From: GCA-2684655 sp045105235
Lineage (GTDB): Bacteria; Planctomycetota; UBA1135; UBA2386
Direction: 5' to 3'
Length of the DNA: 64,000 nucleotides
NCBI GenBank assembly: GCA_045105235.1
Contig: JBGCDH010000021.1
Span: 29,166 to 93,165, forward strand
The notes under the pieces were generated by a model. The model was not told the origin of the DNA, did not search any database, and was given only the letters and a program-made list of their open reading frames with translations. Numbering within the stretch: position 1 is the stretch's first letter; every line of letters begins with the position of its first letter. Of the stretch, positions 1-9,295 are shown one piece after another. The translations under genes and the position numbers were made by a program.

Positions 1-432
1 GCCGGCACGCTGGAACACCTTCGGCAGAGTCAGCCAGTCCGTTGGAATGGTCAGCGGCGCATTCGGCGGCAGCACGCGAATCTTGCGCCGAAAGCCGTGC
101 ACTCCGCTGAGCAGCGAAAAGCGCGACGGCGTGCAGGTCGCGGCCGAGCAGTGCGCATCCGTAAAGCGCAATCCCTGGCTGGCGAGTCGGTCGAGATTGG
201 GCGTCGGGATCTTGGTTGCGCCGTAGCAGCCGAGGTCGGCGTAGCCAACGTCGTCGCCATAGATCAACACGACGTTCGGGCGCGTGTCGGCGGATGAGGC
301 GCCGTCGCCGGAGCGCTTCCCAGCGGCGGCCTTCAGGCCATCCTGAGCAAACAGCGATCGCCCATGCGCGCCCAAACATGCAGCGGCCGCAGCAGCCAGG
401 GCGAGCAAACAACGGCTTGGTATCCAGCTCAT
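1..432 (-). CDS. Sulfatase, N-terminal part (gene cut by the window edge)
   Basis: This is the first 144 codons of a secreted type I sulfatase, which hydrolyses sulfate esters, in planctomycetes mostly on sulfated polysaccharides. Visible features are a hydrophobic signal peptide (about residues 1-30), the first metal-binding aspartate pair in the YGDDVGY stretch (D60/D61), and the active-site signature C-T-P-S-R with Cys100, the residue converted to formylglycine in this family. The frame stays open to base 1, so the rest lies outside the window. The ATG is preceded by no Shine-Dalgarno sequence but by a TAGACT box ending 6 nt upstream, suggesting a leaderless transcript. It is the first of three sulfatases here (others at 3707 and 39846). 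Confidence 0.9.
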   Translation of the reverse strand, partial: MSWIPSRCLLALAAAAAACLGAHGRSLFAQDGLKAAAGKRSGDGASSADTRPNVVLIYGDDVGYADLGCYGATKIPTPNLDRLASQGLRFTDAHCSAATCTPSRFSLLSGVHGFRRKIRVLPPNAPLTIPTDWLTLPKVFQRAG

Positions 433-438
433 GCAAGC

Positions 439-447
439 AGTCTAGCC
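439..447 (-). promoter_or_regulatory. Candidate -10 box (GGC-TAGACT) for a leaderless sulfatase mRNA
   Basis: On the minus strand GGCTAGACT is followed by 6 nt and then the ATG at 432. A TAnnnT hexamer at this distance would start transcription at or next to the ATG. The same arrangement recurs before at least seven other genes here. No good -35 is visible. Confidence 0.4.
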
Positions 448-504
448 GCGAGGGACGCGCATCCCCATCCGCATCAACAGCGCTTGCCGCTTGCCGCTTG
501 CCGC

Positions 505-1962
505 TTACCAGCCCGAAACGCGCCCCCAGCGCGAGCCGCGCCTTGCCCATTCGCGCCACTCGGCCTCCAGTTCGCCAACCGAGCGGTCCAACACCTTCTG
601 GATGCGTTCGCCGACCAGCTCAACCGTCAAATCCTTGGAGCCGCCCATCTCGCTCATGAGTATCGCCCAGTCGTTCGGATAGCGCGCCAGCAGAAAGACC
701 ACAAATGACCAGGTCTTGAGGCGGGCCTCCTGCCGGAAGTTGTCGGCGCGCTCACGCGGCAGGTGCACCAGGGGATACGAGCCCTCCCCGTCGATGGCGT
801 CCCACAGCAGCATGCGCCAGCGCTCGGGATCGCTGCCAAGCGGCTTGAAACCCTTGGTGACGGTTTTCGGCAGCGTGCTGTAGGTCGACTGCGTCGTGCC
901 ACACAGCAGCCAGGTCGCTGCGTGCACCAGGCCTTCGCTAAACGCCATGTTGCGCACCGAGACATGCCGCTTGAAGACGTGCCCAACGATTTGATCGTCG
1001 TGGCCAATCTCACGATAGACGGCGTACTCTGCCCAACGCCGCCCGTCATCTTTGAACTGCGAACCGCCGAAGAGCTTGGCCTGATCGATCGTGTAGTCCC
1101 CGCACGCTTCGGGTGCCTTTACGAGCAGAACGTCTCGATCGGCGTGGTCCTTGACCACCGCGAGATAGCGCGGATCGCGCGAGCGCATTTTGGTCGCATG
1201 CGAGCCAAGCAAGAAGTTTGCCAGCTCATGTGCGCGCTCCGCCCACTGCAGGCTCTCCGCCGCGACCTCTGCGGAGACACCGTGCCAATGCGTGAAGTGC
1301 TTGGATCGCGCTCCGTAGAAGGTCAGCCCGGTTTTCTGCAGCGACTTCGGCATGAGTCCGCTATCGAGCATTTCGACGTCAAAGTCGCGACCGATCACCT
1401 CTGCCGCATAGCTGCGGATCTCGCGCAAGCGCGCGACCGTTGCCACCTGCACCTCGGTACCGAAGAAGCCGTCGATGGCGACGTGGCCAAGACCCAGGTG
1501 GCAGTCACGATCCTCCGGCAAGAACGTCAGCGCGCGCTCAAACTGATAGAGCGCCTGGGAGATATCGCCCGCCTCCTGCAGCTGCTTGCCGTAGTCGCGA
1601 TGCAGCCCGCCGACCTTGACGCAGGTCCGCTGCCAGGCTTTGCCAACGCGACCCCGGCGCTGCGCATCGGCGGCGTCTTCGGCTTTCTTGTAGCGCTTGC
1701 TGCGCTCCCACTCGCCGGCCACGTTGCGAAAGCCAAGGCCCTTGCGCGCCGCCACCAGATCCTCGTCGTAGTGGTCGAGAATCATCTGGAAGACCTCGCG
1801 CGCCCGCGACGGCAGCCGTTGGCCCTTCGCCTGCCGCGCAAACTGCAGCAGGGATTTGACCACCTGCTTCTCCATGGCCGCGCGCTCTGCGTTTGCGGCC
1901 TCCTGCGCGGGTAGCAAAGCCGCTAGAAACACCATCGCAAGAACCAGTCGCCGACCCTTCAT
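505..1962 (-). CDS. Secreted TPR-containing protein resembling a degenerate peptidase-MA-like protein
   Basis: A 485-residue protein of unknown function. The start MKGRRLVLAM gives a clean signal peptide ending near LLPAQEA; the open frame continues upstream without a better start. Residues about 25-190 are helical and TPR-like (YQFERALTFLPEDRDCHLGLG). The C-terminal half has the layout of planctomycete peptidase-MA/DUF1570-like proteins, including a closing E-WREWARR segment, but the expected HExxH is not found: the corresponding area reads GHVFKRH. A catalytically dead relative is therefore possible; this assignment rests on layout rather than on motifs. It lies between the sulfatase and the HIT gene, which points the other way. 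Confidence 0.65.
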   Translation of the reverse strand: MKGRRLVLAMVFLAALLPAQEAANAERAAMEKQVVKSLLQFARQAKGQRLPSRAREVFQMILDHYDEDLVAARKGLGFRNVAGEWERSKRYKKAEDAADAQRRGRVGKAWQRTCVKVGGLHRDYGKQLQEAGDISQALYQFERALTFLPEDRDCHLGLGHVAIDGFFGTEVQVATVARLREIRSYAAEVIGRDFDVEMLDSGLMPKSLQKTGLTFYGARSKHFTHWHGVSAEVAAESLQWAERAHELANFLLGSHATKMRSRDPRYLAVVKDHADRDVLLVKAPEACGDYTIDQAKLFGGSQFKDDGRRWAEYAVYREIGHDDQIVGHVFKRHVSVRNMAFSEGLVHAATWLLCGTTQSTYSTLPKTVTKGFKPLGSDPERWRMLLWDAIDGEGSYPLVHLPRERADNFRQEARLKTWSFVVFLLARYPNDWAILMSEMGGSKDLTVELVGERIQKVLDRSVGELEAEWREWARRGSRWGRVSGW

Positions 1963-2142
1963 GATGAGACTGTCGCGACCCCGACCGCGGCATGCAAGCC
2001 GGGAAACCCAACAGATTTGGCCTTCGCCGCGGCAGCTTTCTTCGACCGCACCGGCGTTGCCCTGGCGGCCCTTCCGCCGACCGCAAAGGCGAACCCAGCC
2101 AAGGCTTGAGTCAATCGCCTCAAGCCTTTTGCATTGCAAGGA

Positions 2143-2472
2143 ATGACGTCTGACTTCTATTGCGACGAGGTGTTGAGCGGCCGCACTGCCGTCCGGGTAG
2201 TCGCCGAAACCGATCGCGTTTTGGCCTACCACCATACCCGCCCGTTTTGGCCGGTGCACGTCGTCGTGATCCCCAAGCAGCACGTTCCGTCACTCACGGA
2301 TCTCGGCGATGCCGACGTCGAACTTCTGCACGAATTGATGGAGGTCGTCCGCACGGTCGCCGCCGAGGTCGAACGAGAGCACGGCATGGCGCGCGTGCTG
2401 ACAAACCTCGGCGAATACCAAGACAGCAAGCACCTTCACTTCCACGTCAACTCCGGCGAGCCGCTGCGATGA
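2143..2472 (+). CDS. HIT family protein
   Basis: A 109-residue histidine-triad protein (nucleotide hydrolase/transferase superfamily, cytoplasmic). The signature H-L-H-F-H-V sits near the C-terminus, and the upstream VVIPKQHVPSL segment is typical of Hint/HinT-type proteins. Length agrees with the family (about 110-140). The ATG at 2143 is chosen; a TTG three codons earlier is possible. The stop overlaps the next start (ATGA), so it is translationally coupled to the kinase-like gene that follows. HIT proteins cleave nucleoside phosphoramidates or nucleoside-sugar type bonds; the actual substrate here is unknown, though the sugar-kinase-like partner hints at a sugar-nucleotide context. Confidence 0.9.
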   Translation: MTSDFYCDEVLSGRTAVRVVAETDRVLAYHHTRPFWPVHVVVIPKQHVPSLTDLGDADVELLHELMEVVRTVAAEVEREHGMARVLTNLGEYQDSKHLHFHVNSGEPLR

Positions 2473-3566
2473 CCGAAGCCTTCCTCGACGCGGTCCGCGC
2501 GGCCGTAGCCGAATTCGACATCCACGGAGAGCTCCGCGGTGTCGAGCCACTTCGACGCGGTCATATTCATGACACCTTCGTTTCGACGTGGGGATCGGCC
2601 GGCGCGACGCAGCGGTTTCTCCACCAGCGCATGAACGACAAGGTGTTTCATGACATCCCGGCGGTCATGCACAACATCGAAACCGTCAGCATGCACCTGC
2701 GTCGCAAGATGCAGGGGCAGTCGACCCTCGATGGATTTCGCTGCCTTGACCTCGTCAAGACCCGCAATCAGCGCTCGTATCTAGTCGGGCCATCGGGCCA
2801 GTGGCGCACCTACCACTTCATCGAAAACGCCAACAGCCGCGACCACTGCACGGGGCCAGAGCAAGCCTACGAAGCGGCGCGCGCGTTCGGCTGGTTCCAG
2901 TCCCAGCTCGCGGATCTCGACGCCGGCCACCTGCGCGAGACCCTGCCGCGGTTCTTCAGCACGCCGCACCGCCTGCAGCAGTTCGAAGATGCGCTCGCCG
3001 AAGACCCGCGCGACCGCGCCAGCGGCTGCGTTCCCGAAATCCGTTTTGCCCAGCAGCGCCGCGAGGACGCATTTGTCATCGACCGCCTACTTCACTCCGG
3101 CGAGATCCCAACGCGCACGGTGCACGGCGACACCAAGCTCAACAACGTCCTGTTCGACGATCACACCAAGCGCGCGCTTTGCATTGTCGACCTCGACACC
3201 TGCATGCCGGGCTACTCGCTCTACGACTTCGGCGACCTGGTCCGATTTACGGCTGCGACCAGCGACGAAGACGAACAAGATCTTGGCAAGGTCAGCACGG
3301 ACCTCGATCTATATCGCGCGCTCGTCGACGGCTACCTGTCCGGTTCACGCGGCACGCTGACGCACCAGGAGATGGTGCTGATGCCGTTTGCCGCGCGGCT
3401 GGTGACCTACACCATCGGCCTGCGCTTTCTGGCAGACCACCTTGCCGGCGACGTCTACTTCAAGGTGCACCGCCCCAACCACAACCTCGACCGCGCCCGC
3501 GTGCAGTTCCGCATGGTGGCAGACATGGAAGCGCGCCAACGCGAGATGACGGTGGTCGGAGGCTAG
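2469..3566 (+). CDS. Phosphotransferase of the N-acetylhexosamine-kinase-like (APH) family
   Basis: A 365-residue cytoplasmic kinase-fold protein. The catalytic loop V-H-G-D-T-K-L-N-N-V-L-F-D (about residues 217-229) and the following V-D-L-D-T-C-M-P-G metal-binding loop match the aminoglycoside phosphotransferase superfamily, specifically the branch containing N-acetylhexosamine 1-kinase (NahK) and proteins historically labelled mucin desulfatase. The expected reaction is ATP-dependent phosphorylation of a hexosamine at the anomeric carbon, which would fit salvage of sugars freed by the surrounding sulfatases. The start ATG overlaps the HIT stop by 4 nt; a much longer frame exists upstream but overlaps the HIT gene and has no conserved residues. 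Substrate is inferred only from family. Confidence 0.85.
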   Translation: MTEAFLDAVRAAVAEFDIHGELRGVEPLRRGHIHDTFVSTWGSAGATQRFLHQRMNDKVFHDIPAVMHNIETVSMHLRRKMQGQSTLDGFRCLDLVKTRNQRSYLVGPSGQWRTYHFIENANSRDHCTGPEQAYEAARAFGWFQSQLADLDAGHLRETLPRFFSTPHRLQQFEDALAEDPRDRASGCVPEIRFAQQRREDAFVIDRLLHSGEIPTRTVHGDTKLNNVLFDDHTKRALCIVDLDTCMPGYSLYDFGDLVRFTAATSDEDEQDLGKVSTDLDLYRALVDGYLSGSRGTLTHQEMVLMPFAARLVTYTIGLRFLADHLAGDVYFKVHRPNHNLDRARVQFRMVADMEARQREMTVVGG

Positions 3567-3583
3567 CCGGACCGGTGAAGATC

Positions 3584-3645
3584 GCCAGGGCCGAGTCGCC
3601 AAACTCGAGTCGCCTGGCCCGCGTCTCTAGATCCCAGTCTCTAGA
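3584..3645 (+). other. Intergenic hairpin and short direct repeat
   Basis: GCCAGG (3584-3589) pairs with CCTGGC (3613-3618), and inside it CGAGT pairs with ACTCG. This could act as a terminator for the kinase gene but has no U-tract. Immediately after, GTCTCTAGA occurs twice (3623-3631 and 3637-3645). Confidence 0.3.
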
Positions 3646-3693
3646 CAAGAGGCACCAAACGAGGTTGACCGCCGTGTTCGCGGGCGTAGCGGC

Positions 3694-3699
3694 TACTCT
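3694..3699 (+). promoter_or_regulatory. Candidate -10 box (TACTCT) 7 nt before the ATG
   Basis: GGCTACTCT is followed by 7 nt and the ATG at 3707, matching the leaderless pattern seen elsewhere in the window. There is no Shine-Dalgarno sequence. Confidence 0.4.
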
Positions 3700-3706
3700 T
3701 GGCTCC

Positions 3707-5884
3707 ATGAGCCGCCACACGCGCGTTTCTTCGTTCGCTGTGCGGGTCGCAGCCTTGCTGCTGCCCGCGCTCTTGCTGTGGACCTCCCTGGCCGGCGCCG
3801 CCAGCTGTCGGAGTTCCGCCAAATCGCCGACGACAGAGACTGCGCAGCCCCCCCGCGAGGCGCCCATCCCCCAAGGGACCGCGTTGCGCGACCTCGACGG
3901 CCGTTGGCACACCCCCGCACAGCCAGTCGGCGAAGCGGCCGTGCACGTGCTGGTCTTTACCAGCTGCGACTGCCCGATTGCCAACGCCTACGCGCCCACC
4001 CTGCGCCAGCTTGCGGCACAGTTCGCGAGCGATCCGGTCGAGCTGTTCCTGGTGCACTGCGATGCCGAGCAGCCGCTTGCTGCACTGCGCCAGCACGCCG
4101 CCGACTACGAGCTGCCGGGCACGATCCTGACCGACCCGCCGCAGGCGCTGGCATCGTCCCTGGGCGTCCGACGCACCCCCGAAGCCGTCGTGCTCGACCG
4201 CAGCGGACTGCGCTACCGCGGCCGCATCGACAACCAATGGCTGGCGCTCGGCAGCCGCGCGCCGAAGGCGAGCGAACACGATTTGGCTGCGGCCATCGAC
4301 GCGACGCTGCGCGGCAAGCCCGTCGCCCAGCCGTTTCCAGACGCGGTTGGCTGCATGCTGCCGACGCCCGCCGAGCCAGCCCCGCGCACGGTGCGCCAGC
4401 CGCCCAACATCCTTTTCGTGCTCGCCGACGACCTCGGCTTTGGCGACGTGTCCTGCTGCAACGAGGCTGCCGCTTGGCGTACTCCCAACATCGACCGCCT
4501 GGCGCGCGAAGGCGCGAACTTCGTCGACGCCCACTCCGGCTCGTCGGTCTGCACGCCGACTCGCTACGGCGTCCTGACGGGACGCTACGCCTGGCGTTCG
4601 CGGCTGGCGCGCGGCGTACTTGGCGGCGGCTCCAAGCACCTGATCCCAAAGGACCGCGCGACGATCGCACACCTGCTGCGGGGGCGCGGCTACCACACGG
4701 CCTGCATCGGCAAGTGGCACCTCGGCATGGACTTCGCGCGGACGGAAGACGACCAGATCGACTTTGACGGCGCGGTCACGAACGGTCCGGACATCTGCGG
4801 TTTTGACCACTACTACTGCCACAACGGCTCGCTCGACATGGCGCCCTACGTCTACGTCGAAGACGGCCGCATCACGGCCAAGCCTGACCGCGTCACGGTC
4901 AACAAGGGCAAGGGCTTTTGGCGCCGCGGCCAAACGGGCGCGGACTTCGTACACGAAGACGTCCTACCCAACCTCCAGCGCCGTGCGGTGAACTACATCA
5001 CGCAGCGGGCCGGTCGCGGAGATGCCGGCGGCGGCGATACGGGGAACGACGCAGCCCAGCCGTTCTTTCTCTACCTGCCGCTACCCGCACCGCACACGCC
5101 GATCCTGCCAACGGCTGAGTTCCGCGGCAAGAGCGGCACCAACGCCTACGGCGACTTTGTGCTGCAGGTCGACGCGTTGCTCGGCGCGCTGCTCGAAGCG
5201 CTCGAGGAGGCCGGCGTTGCCGACAACACCCTGGTCGTGTTCACATCCGACAACGGCTGCTCGCCGCAGGCGGACTTCGCCGAACTGCGCGAGTTCGGCC
5301 ACGCGCCGAGCGGGCCGCATCGCGGCCACAAGGCCGACATCTTCGAAGGCGGACACCGCGTGCCGTTTGTGGCCAGATGGCCCGAGCACATTGCGCGCGG
5401 CGTCACCAGCAGGCGACTGGTGTGCTTGACGGACATGATGCGTACCGTGGCCGACATCACCGGCGCCACGCTGGCCGACAACGCTGGTGAAGACAGCATC
5501 AGCTGGTATCCAGCGGTACAGGTCGGCGCCAACGAAGCAGCCAGCGAAGAATCGAACATCGCCCCTCGCTCAGCCGTCGTGCACCACTCCATCAACGGTT
5601 CGTTCGCGATCCGCGACGGGGACTGGAAGCTGATCCTGTGCCCAGGTTCGGGCGGCTGGAGCTCGCCGAAGCCCAAGCCCGCGCGCAAGCAGCGCCTGCC
5701 GCTGCGCCAGCTCTACAACCTGGCCAAAGATCCAGCCGAACAGATCAACCGACAGGCCGACGAGCCCGAAGTCGCCGAGCGCCTGGAGCAGCTGCTGCAA
5801 AGCTACGTCGACCGCGGCCGCAGCACCCCGGGGGCGGCCTGCAAAAACGACCGTGACGTGCGCTTCCGGCCGACGCCTTACTGA
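3707..5884 (+). CDS. Secreted redoxin-sulfatase fusion
   Basis: A 725-residue protein with two enzymatic folds. After a signal peptide (1-32), residues about 55-215 form a thioredoxin-like redoxin domain with T-S-C-D-C-P (Cys87, Cys89) and the ending GKPVAQ...VGC that is typical of redoxins usually fused to cytochrome c domains in this phylum. Residues about 233-690 are a complete type I sulfatase: metal-binding D241/D242 (LADDLGFGD), active-site C-T-P-T-R with Cys282, GKWHLG, and the late TSDNGC metal site. The ATG at 3707 is chosen because it begins the signal peptide and lies 7 nt after a TACTCT box; the frame is open far upstream but overlaps the kinase gene. The substrate of the sulfatase cannot be told from sequence. 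Confidence 0.88.
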   Translation: MSRHTRVSSFAVRVAALLLPALLLWTSLAGAASCRSSAKSPTTETAQPPREAPIPQGTALRDLDGRWHTPAQPVGEAAVHVLVFTSCDCPIANAYAPTLRQLAAQFASDPVELFLVHCDAEQPLAALRQHAADYELPGTILTDPPQALASSLGVRRTPEAVVLDRSGLRYRGRIDNQWLALGSRAPKASEHDLAAAIDATLRGKPVAQPFPDAVGCMLPTPAEPAPRTVRQPPNILFVLADDLGFGDVSCCNEAAAWRTPNIDRLAREGANFVDAHSGSSVCTPTRYGVLTGRYAWRSRLARGVLGGGSKHLIPKDRATIAHLLRGRGYHTACIGKWHLGMDFARTEDDQIDFDGAVTNGPDICGFDHYYCHNGSLDMAPYVYVEDGRITAKPDRVTVNKGKGFWRRGQTGADFVHEDVLPNLQRRAVNYITQRAGRGDAGGGDTGNDAAQPFFLYLPLPAPHTPILPTAEFRGKSGTNAYGDFVLQVDALLGALLEALEEAGVADNTLVVFTSDNGCSPQADFAELREFGHAPSGPHRGHKADIFEGGHRVPFVARWPEHIARGVTSRRLVCLTDMMRTVADITGATLADNAGEDSISWYPAVQVGANEAASEESNIAPRSAVVHHSINGSFAIRDGDWKLILCPGSGGWSSPKPKPARKQRLPLRQLYNLAKDPAEQINRQADEPEVAERLEQLLQSYVDRGRSTPGAACKNDRDVRFRPTPY

Positions 5885-6074
5885 GACCACGGTGGGCACC
5901 GAACTCTCTTTGCGAGACACCTCGTTTCGCAAAGTACCGGGAACAATCGTCTGGTGGCACCGTCTGATCCGCGCCAACGCGGCACCGCCCGAAGCCTCAC
6001 GACAGCCAGGGCGCTGTCTTGAAGTACCGGGCAAGGAGCTGCGTTGACGAGGAAGAAGGAGACCTGCCCCCGCC

Positions 6075-7109
6075 ATGATCGCCACGAACGCACCGAACGC
6101 CCATTCTCAGGCCTACTGGGATTCCGCTAGCACCCGCCGGCTACGTCGCACCTGCGTGGCGCTCGCCGCGACCACGCTGGCCATACTCGCCGCCCCCTGC
6201 GCATCGATTGCCGCGCAGGGCGACAATGTTCCGGGCGCCCGCCACATTCGCTTGGCGCCAAAGCCCGACAAGCAGCAGATCGCCGCTGCGCTCGATCACG
6301 TCAAAACCACGATCCTGCCGCACTGCTGGGATGCGAAATGCAGCGACAGCGAATCCCGCCGTCGCAAGTACCTCAAGAAGTGGCAAGCCGTAGTCAGCGA
6401 TCACTACGTCGTGTTCACCAACGGCCCGACCAGCACCTGCAAGAAGTATGCGGTGACGCTTGAGTCGCTCTACGACAAGATGCAGAAGCAGCTTCCCTTC
6501 GAGGACCCGGATCACCTGCTGGTCGCCTACATCTTCAAGGACAAGGACAGCTACTTTCGCTATGCCAGCAACGTCACTGGCTACTCCGAGAAAGGGGCTC
6601 GGGCAACGGCCGGTCACGCGACGTCGGAGTTCTACGCGACCTACTTCACGTCGCCACGCAGCGCCGTTGTCTACCACGAAGCCGCGCACGAGATTGTCGG
6701 CGCCTGCCTCAAGGTGCGCGGCGTCGGCTCGTGGTTCCAAGAGGGCATGGCCGTCTACTTCGAGAAGAAGATGGTCAACCAAAAGCTCGAGGGCTGCCGC
6801 GGCGAGATCAAGCGCGGCGACAGCTACCCACTCGGTGAGTTCTTCGCGATCCAAACGCTGCTGTCGGACCCCAACGGCCATGGCCGGCGCAACTACAGCC
6901 ACGCCGGCGCCCTGCTCAACTTCATGATCGAGACCAAGGTCGCGCCCATCGCCGGCAACTTTGACAAGTTCCTGCATGCGGCGCGGACCTATGGCCACGG
7001 CTACGCCCGCGGCAAGGACGTCAGCGCCAAGCTGATCCAAAAGGTCTACGGGCTGACGGTCGCAGAGTTTGAGCAAGCCTGGCGGAAGCACCTCAAGATC
7101 CGCCGATAG
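6075..7109 (+). CDS. Secreted HExxH metallopeptidase-like protein (peptidase MA/DUF1570-like)
   Basis: A 344-residue protein with an N-terminal export signal (hydrophobic stretch about residues 30-48, AAPCASIAAQ). The zinc motif H-E-A-A-H is at 201-205 and a glutamate in FQEGMAVYF (E223) lies 18 residues later, as expected for a gluzincin-type site. This is the arrangement of planctomycete DUF1570/peptidase-MA-like proteins. Proteolytic activity is inferred. It ends 9 bp before the convergent toroid gene, with no room for a separate terminator. The 190 bp in front of it contain two copies of AAGTACCGGG but no clear promoter; AAGGAG lies about 13 nt before the ATG. Confidence 0.75.
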   Translation: MIATNAPNAHSQAYWDSASTRRLRRTCVALAATTLAILAAPCASIAAQGDNVPGARHIRLAPKPDKQQIAAALDHVKTTILPHCWDAKCSDSESRRRKYLKKWQAVVSDHYVVFTNGPTSTCKKYAVTLESLYDKMQKQLPFEDPDHLLVAYIFKDKDSYFRYASNVTGYSEKGARATAGHATSEFYATYFTSPRSAVVYHEAAHEIVGACLKVRGVGSWFQEGMAVYFEKKMVNQKLEGCRGEIKRGDSYPLGEFFAIQTLLSDPNGHGRRNYSHAGALLNFMIETKVAPIAGNFDKFLHAARTYGHGYARGKDVSAKLIQKVYGLTVAEFEQAWRKHLKIRR

Positions 7110-7118
7110 CGGCCGGCC

Positions 7119-9101
7119 CTACCGGCGCCGACGGCTCGTTTTGCGCCGGCTCTTTTCTGGCGCAAGCAGCACGAACTCCGCCAAGCCGATGCGCCCGGTC
7201 GCGCGCTCGCGCCCGTAGAAGCGCACCTCGATCGAACGCAGGCGGCGCGGCTTTGGCAGATCGACCCGCACCGGCTGCATGCGGTCCTTGCCGAACGGCA
7301 GCTGCAGCCAGCGATCGCGGTCCTTGCCGAGTCGCACCTCGATGCCGTCAAACGCGTCGTATTCGCCGAGCCTGCTGGCCATGGGTGCCGGGTGCGTAAA
7401 CAGGATCGACGCGACCCGCGTCGACTTTTCCCAGGACAGCGAGAAGCCGGGCGTCTCGTCGTCTTCTGCTGCGATCCACGCCAAGGTATCCGTGCCGTCA
7501 AACAGGTGGGTTGGCGCATGCCGCTTGCGCTCGGAACTCGCCTGGACCTCCACCGGCATCGTGCGCAGTAGGTTGGCCGCAACAAGCTGCGCCGACGATT
7601 CCATCCACGGCTCAAACACATCGCGGATCCGCACCGTCATCCATTCGGACTCGAGCACCTCGACCGGCTCGGTTGCACCCGGTGCGCATTCCGGCGACAG
7701 CAACGTGATGCGCGCCTTGACGCGGTGCTCGCCGCGCGCCATCGCCTTCTCGCGATAGAGAAACGTGGCATTGTGCCAAACCCGGCTCGCATCGCCCGCG
7801 ATGCGGCCCAGCACCGCGCCGTCTTGGTTGACGTATTCGACCGACACCACGCGCAAGCCGAAGTCCTCGTGATCAAGCTTGAGCTGCTCGCCAAAGCCAT
7901 CGAGCCAGATCGACAGCGGCTGCTGGCCGGCGGCCCGAAGGCGAACGTCGGCATCGTCACCGCCAACCGAGAAGGCATGCCGCGCCGCCATCGCCGTAGC
8001 GCCCCCGCCCGTCGTCGGAGCACGACCCGTGGCACGGCGCAAGAACAGCAGCGCAAAGCACGTGTCGTTGACGCCTCCCCAAGCTCCGTCGCGCTGCGAA
8101 CCAACAAGGTGGCGGGCACCTTCGACATACCAGCGATGCGGACCAACCAGCTCCGTCTGCAGCAGCGAGCCAATGCGCTCGAGGCCGTATAGATAGTAGA
8201 GATGGTTGCCGCGGCCGTGATTCGGGTTCTCGGTGACCGAGAAGTGCACTTCGAGCCAGCGCAACGCTTGCTGCTGACGGTCATCAAAGTCACGCGCGAG
8301 CTCGCGCGGCAACTTGCGGCCGAGGCCCGCTCGACAGATCTGCATGACGGCGATCGCAGCCGTCGTCATCGAGCCAGTCTCCTTGATATCTTTCTGCGGC
8401 CGGTAGACGTAGCCAGCCATGTCGACCTTGGCCGCGCCAGTGCGCCGATTCTGGTCGGGGTTGTCGATCTGCACCACCTTGCCGCGATAGCGCTTGAGCC
8501 CGCGGGCGAGGCTCTTGAAGACGCGCGGGTCGATCTTCATGCGCCGCTTCTGCGCGATGTAGAGGCCCAGCGCTGCATACTGCGTGCACGACAGATCCGA
8601 CGCGCTCACGGGATACGCCCAGTCCCCTGCCGGCCGCTGCCACGACAGCAGCTTGTCGACGAACGACGCAATGCGCTCCTCGCCGCCATCTCCTGCATCC
8701 CCGCCACCGCCAAGCATCGCGTCGTAGGCCAGGATCATGCACGTCGTCGCATAGGTGTGCTCCGGCTCGACCGAGTCGAGATAGGCCATCGCCCGCCGAA
8801 TGCTCGGATGCGTGCGCGGCACGCCGGACTGCAGCAGCGCGTAGACGCACAAAGCTGCGCGTCCGCCGATGAAGTTGCCGTGCATGCCCCAGGAACCATC
8901 GCGGTGCTGCTCGGACAGCAGATACTCGACGCCCTCTGCGATCGCCGCTTCGATCTTGGGCTGCAGGGCCAATTCGTCCGGATGAACCTTGGCCTGCGTC
9001 GACGCGCGCTGCGCAGCAAGGACTACGGCCAAACACAACAGGAGAGCTGCGCCGATGCGCCGACGGCCCGCGTGCGCGAGCATGTACAGACTTCCAAGCA
9101 T
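7119..9101 (-). CDS. Secreted alpha/alpha-toroid (prenyltransferase/squalene-oxidase repeat) protein
   Basis: A 660-residue exported protein. After the signal (RIGAALLLCLAVVLAAQ), residues about 40-330 contain repeats of the type EYLLSEQHRDGSWG and YLLG/LVGSQRDGAWG, the QxxDGSW motif of terpene-cyclase/prenyltransferase toroids. No cyclase DxDD motif is visible, so this is the planctomycete toroid family rather than a proven cyclase. The C-terminal 150 residues (ASSERKRHAPTHLFDGTD...) resemble a discoidin-like carbohydrate-binding fold. ATG 9101 is preferred over the upstream TTG (9110) and the later ATG (9083). The 185 bp between it and the divergent gene at 9296 show no recognisable promoter. 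Confidence 0.75.
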   Translation of the reverse strand: MLGSLYMLAHAGRRRIGAALLLCLAVVLAAQRASTQAKVHPDELALQPKIEAAIAEGVEYLLSEQHRDGSWGMHGNFIGGRAALCVYALLQSGVPRTHPSIRRAMAYLDSVEPEHTYATTCMILAYDAMLGGGGDAGDGGEERIASFVDKLLSWQRPAGDWAYPVSASDLSCTQYAALGLYIAQKRRMKIDPRVFKSLARGLKRYRGKVVQIDNPDQNRRTGAAKVDMAGYVYRPQKDIKETGSMTTAAIAVMQICRAGLGRKLPRELARDFDDRQQQALRWLEVHFSVTENPNHGRGNHLYYLYGLERIGSLLQTELVGPHRWYVEGARHLVGSQRDGAWGGVNDTCFALLFLRRATGRAPTTGGGATAMAARHAFSVGGDDADVRLRAAGQQPLSIWLDGFGEQLKLDHEDFGLRVVSVEYVNQDGAVLGRIAGDASRVWHNATFLYREKAMARGEHRVKARITLLSPECAPGATEPVEVLESEWMTVRIRDVFEPWMESSAQLVAANLLRTMPVEVQASSERKRHAPTHLFDGTDTLAWIAAEDDETPGFSLSWEKSTRVASILFTHPAPMASRLGEYDAFDGIEVRLGKDRDRWLQLPFGKDRMQPVRVDLPKPRRLRSIEVRFYGRERATGRIGLAEFVLLAPEKSRRKTSRRRR

Positions 9102-9295
9102 GGGGAGCAAACCTCAGGAGGACGGCCTGGGCAAAGACCGGCAGGTGCCAGTGTGGCTGGCCAGAGATCCAGCGTCAATCCGACCCTTGCGCATGTTGGA
9201 CCGCTTTCCACCTGACTACCCTGGCCGGTGCGGGGTCTGCTTCCAGACGCCCCCGCAACGGACCTTGCCGCTTTCGAAACGCTGCTGAATCGCCC

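Noticed and set aside
2801..3706. Long N-terminal extension of the redoxin-sulfatase gene
   Set aside because: It overlaps the kinase gene in another frame, is Arg/Pro-rich without protein-like order, and would put the signal peptide in the middle.
5885..6074. Riboswitch or small RNA in the gap with two AAGTACCGGG copies
   Set aside because: Only a 10-base repeat is visible; no stable conserved fold or terminator was recognised.
7119..9101. Functional squalene-hopene cyclase
   Set aside because: QxxDGSW-type repeats are present but the DxDD catalytic motif is not, and the C-terminus is discoidin-like.
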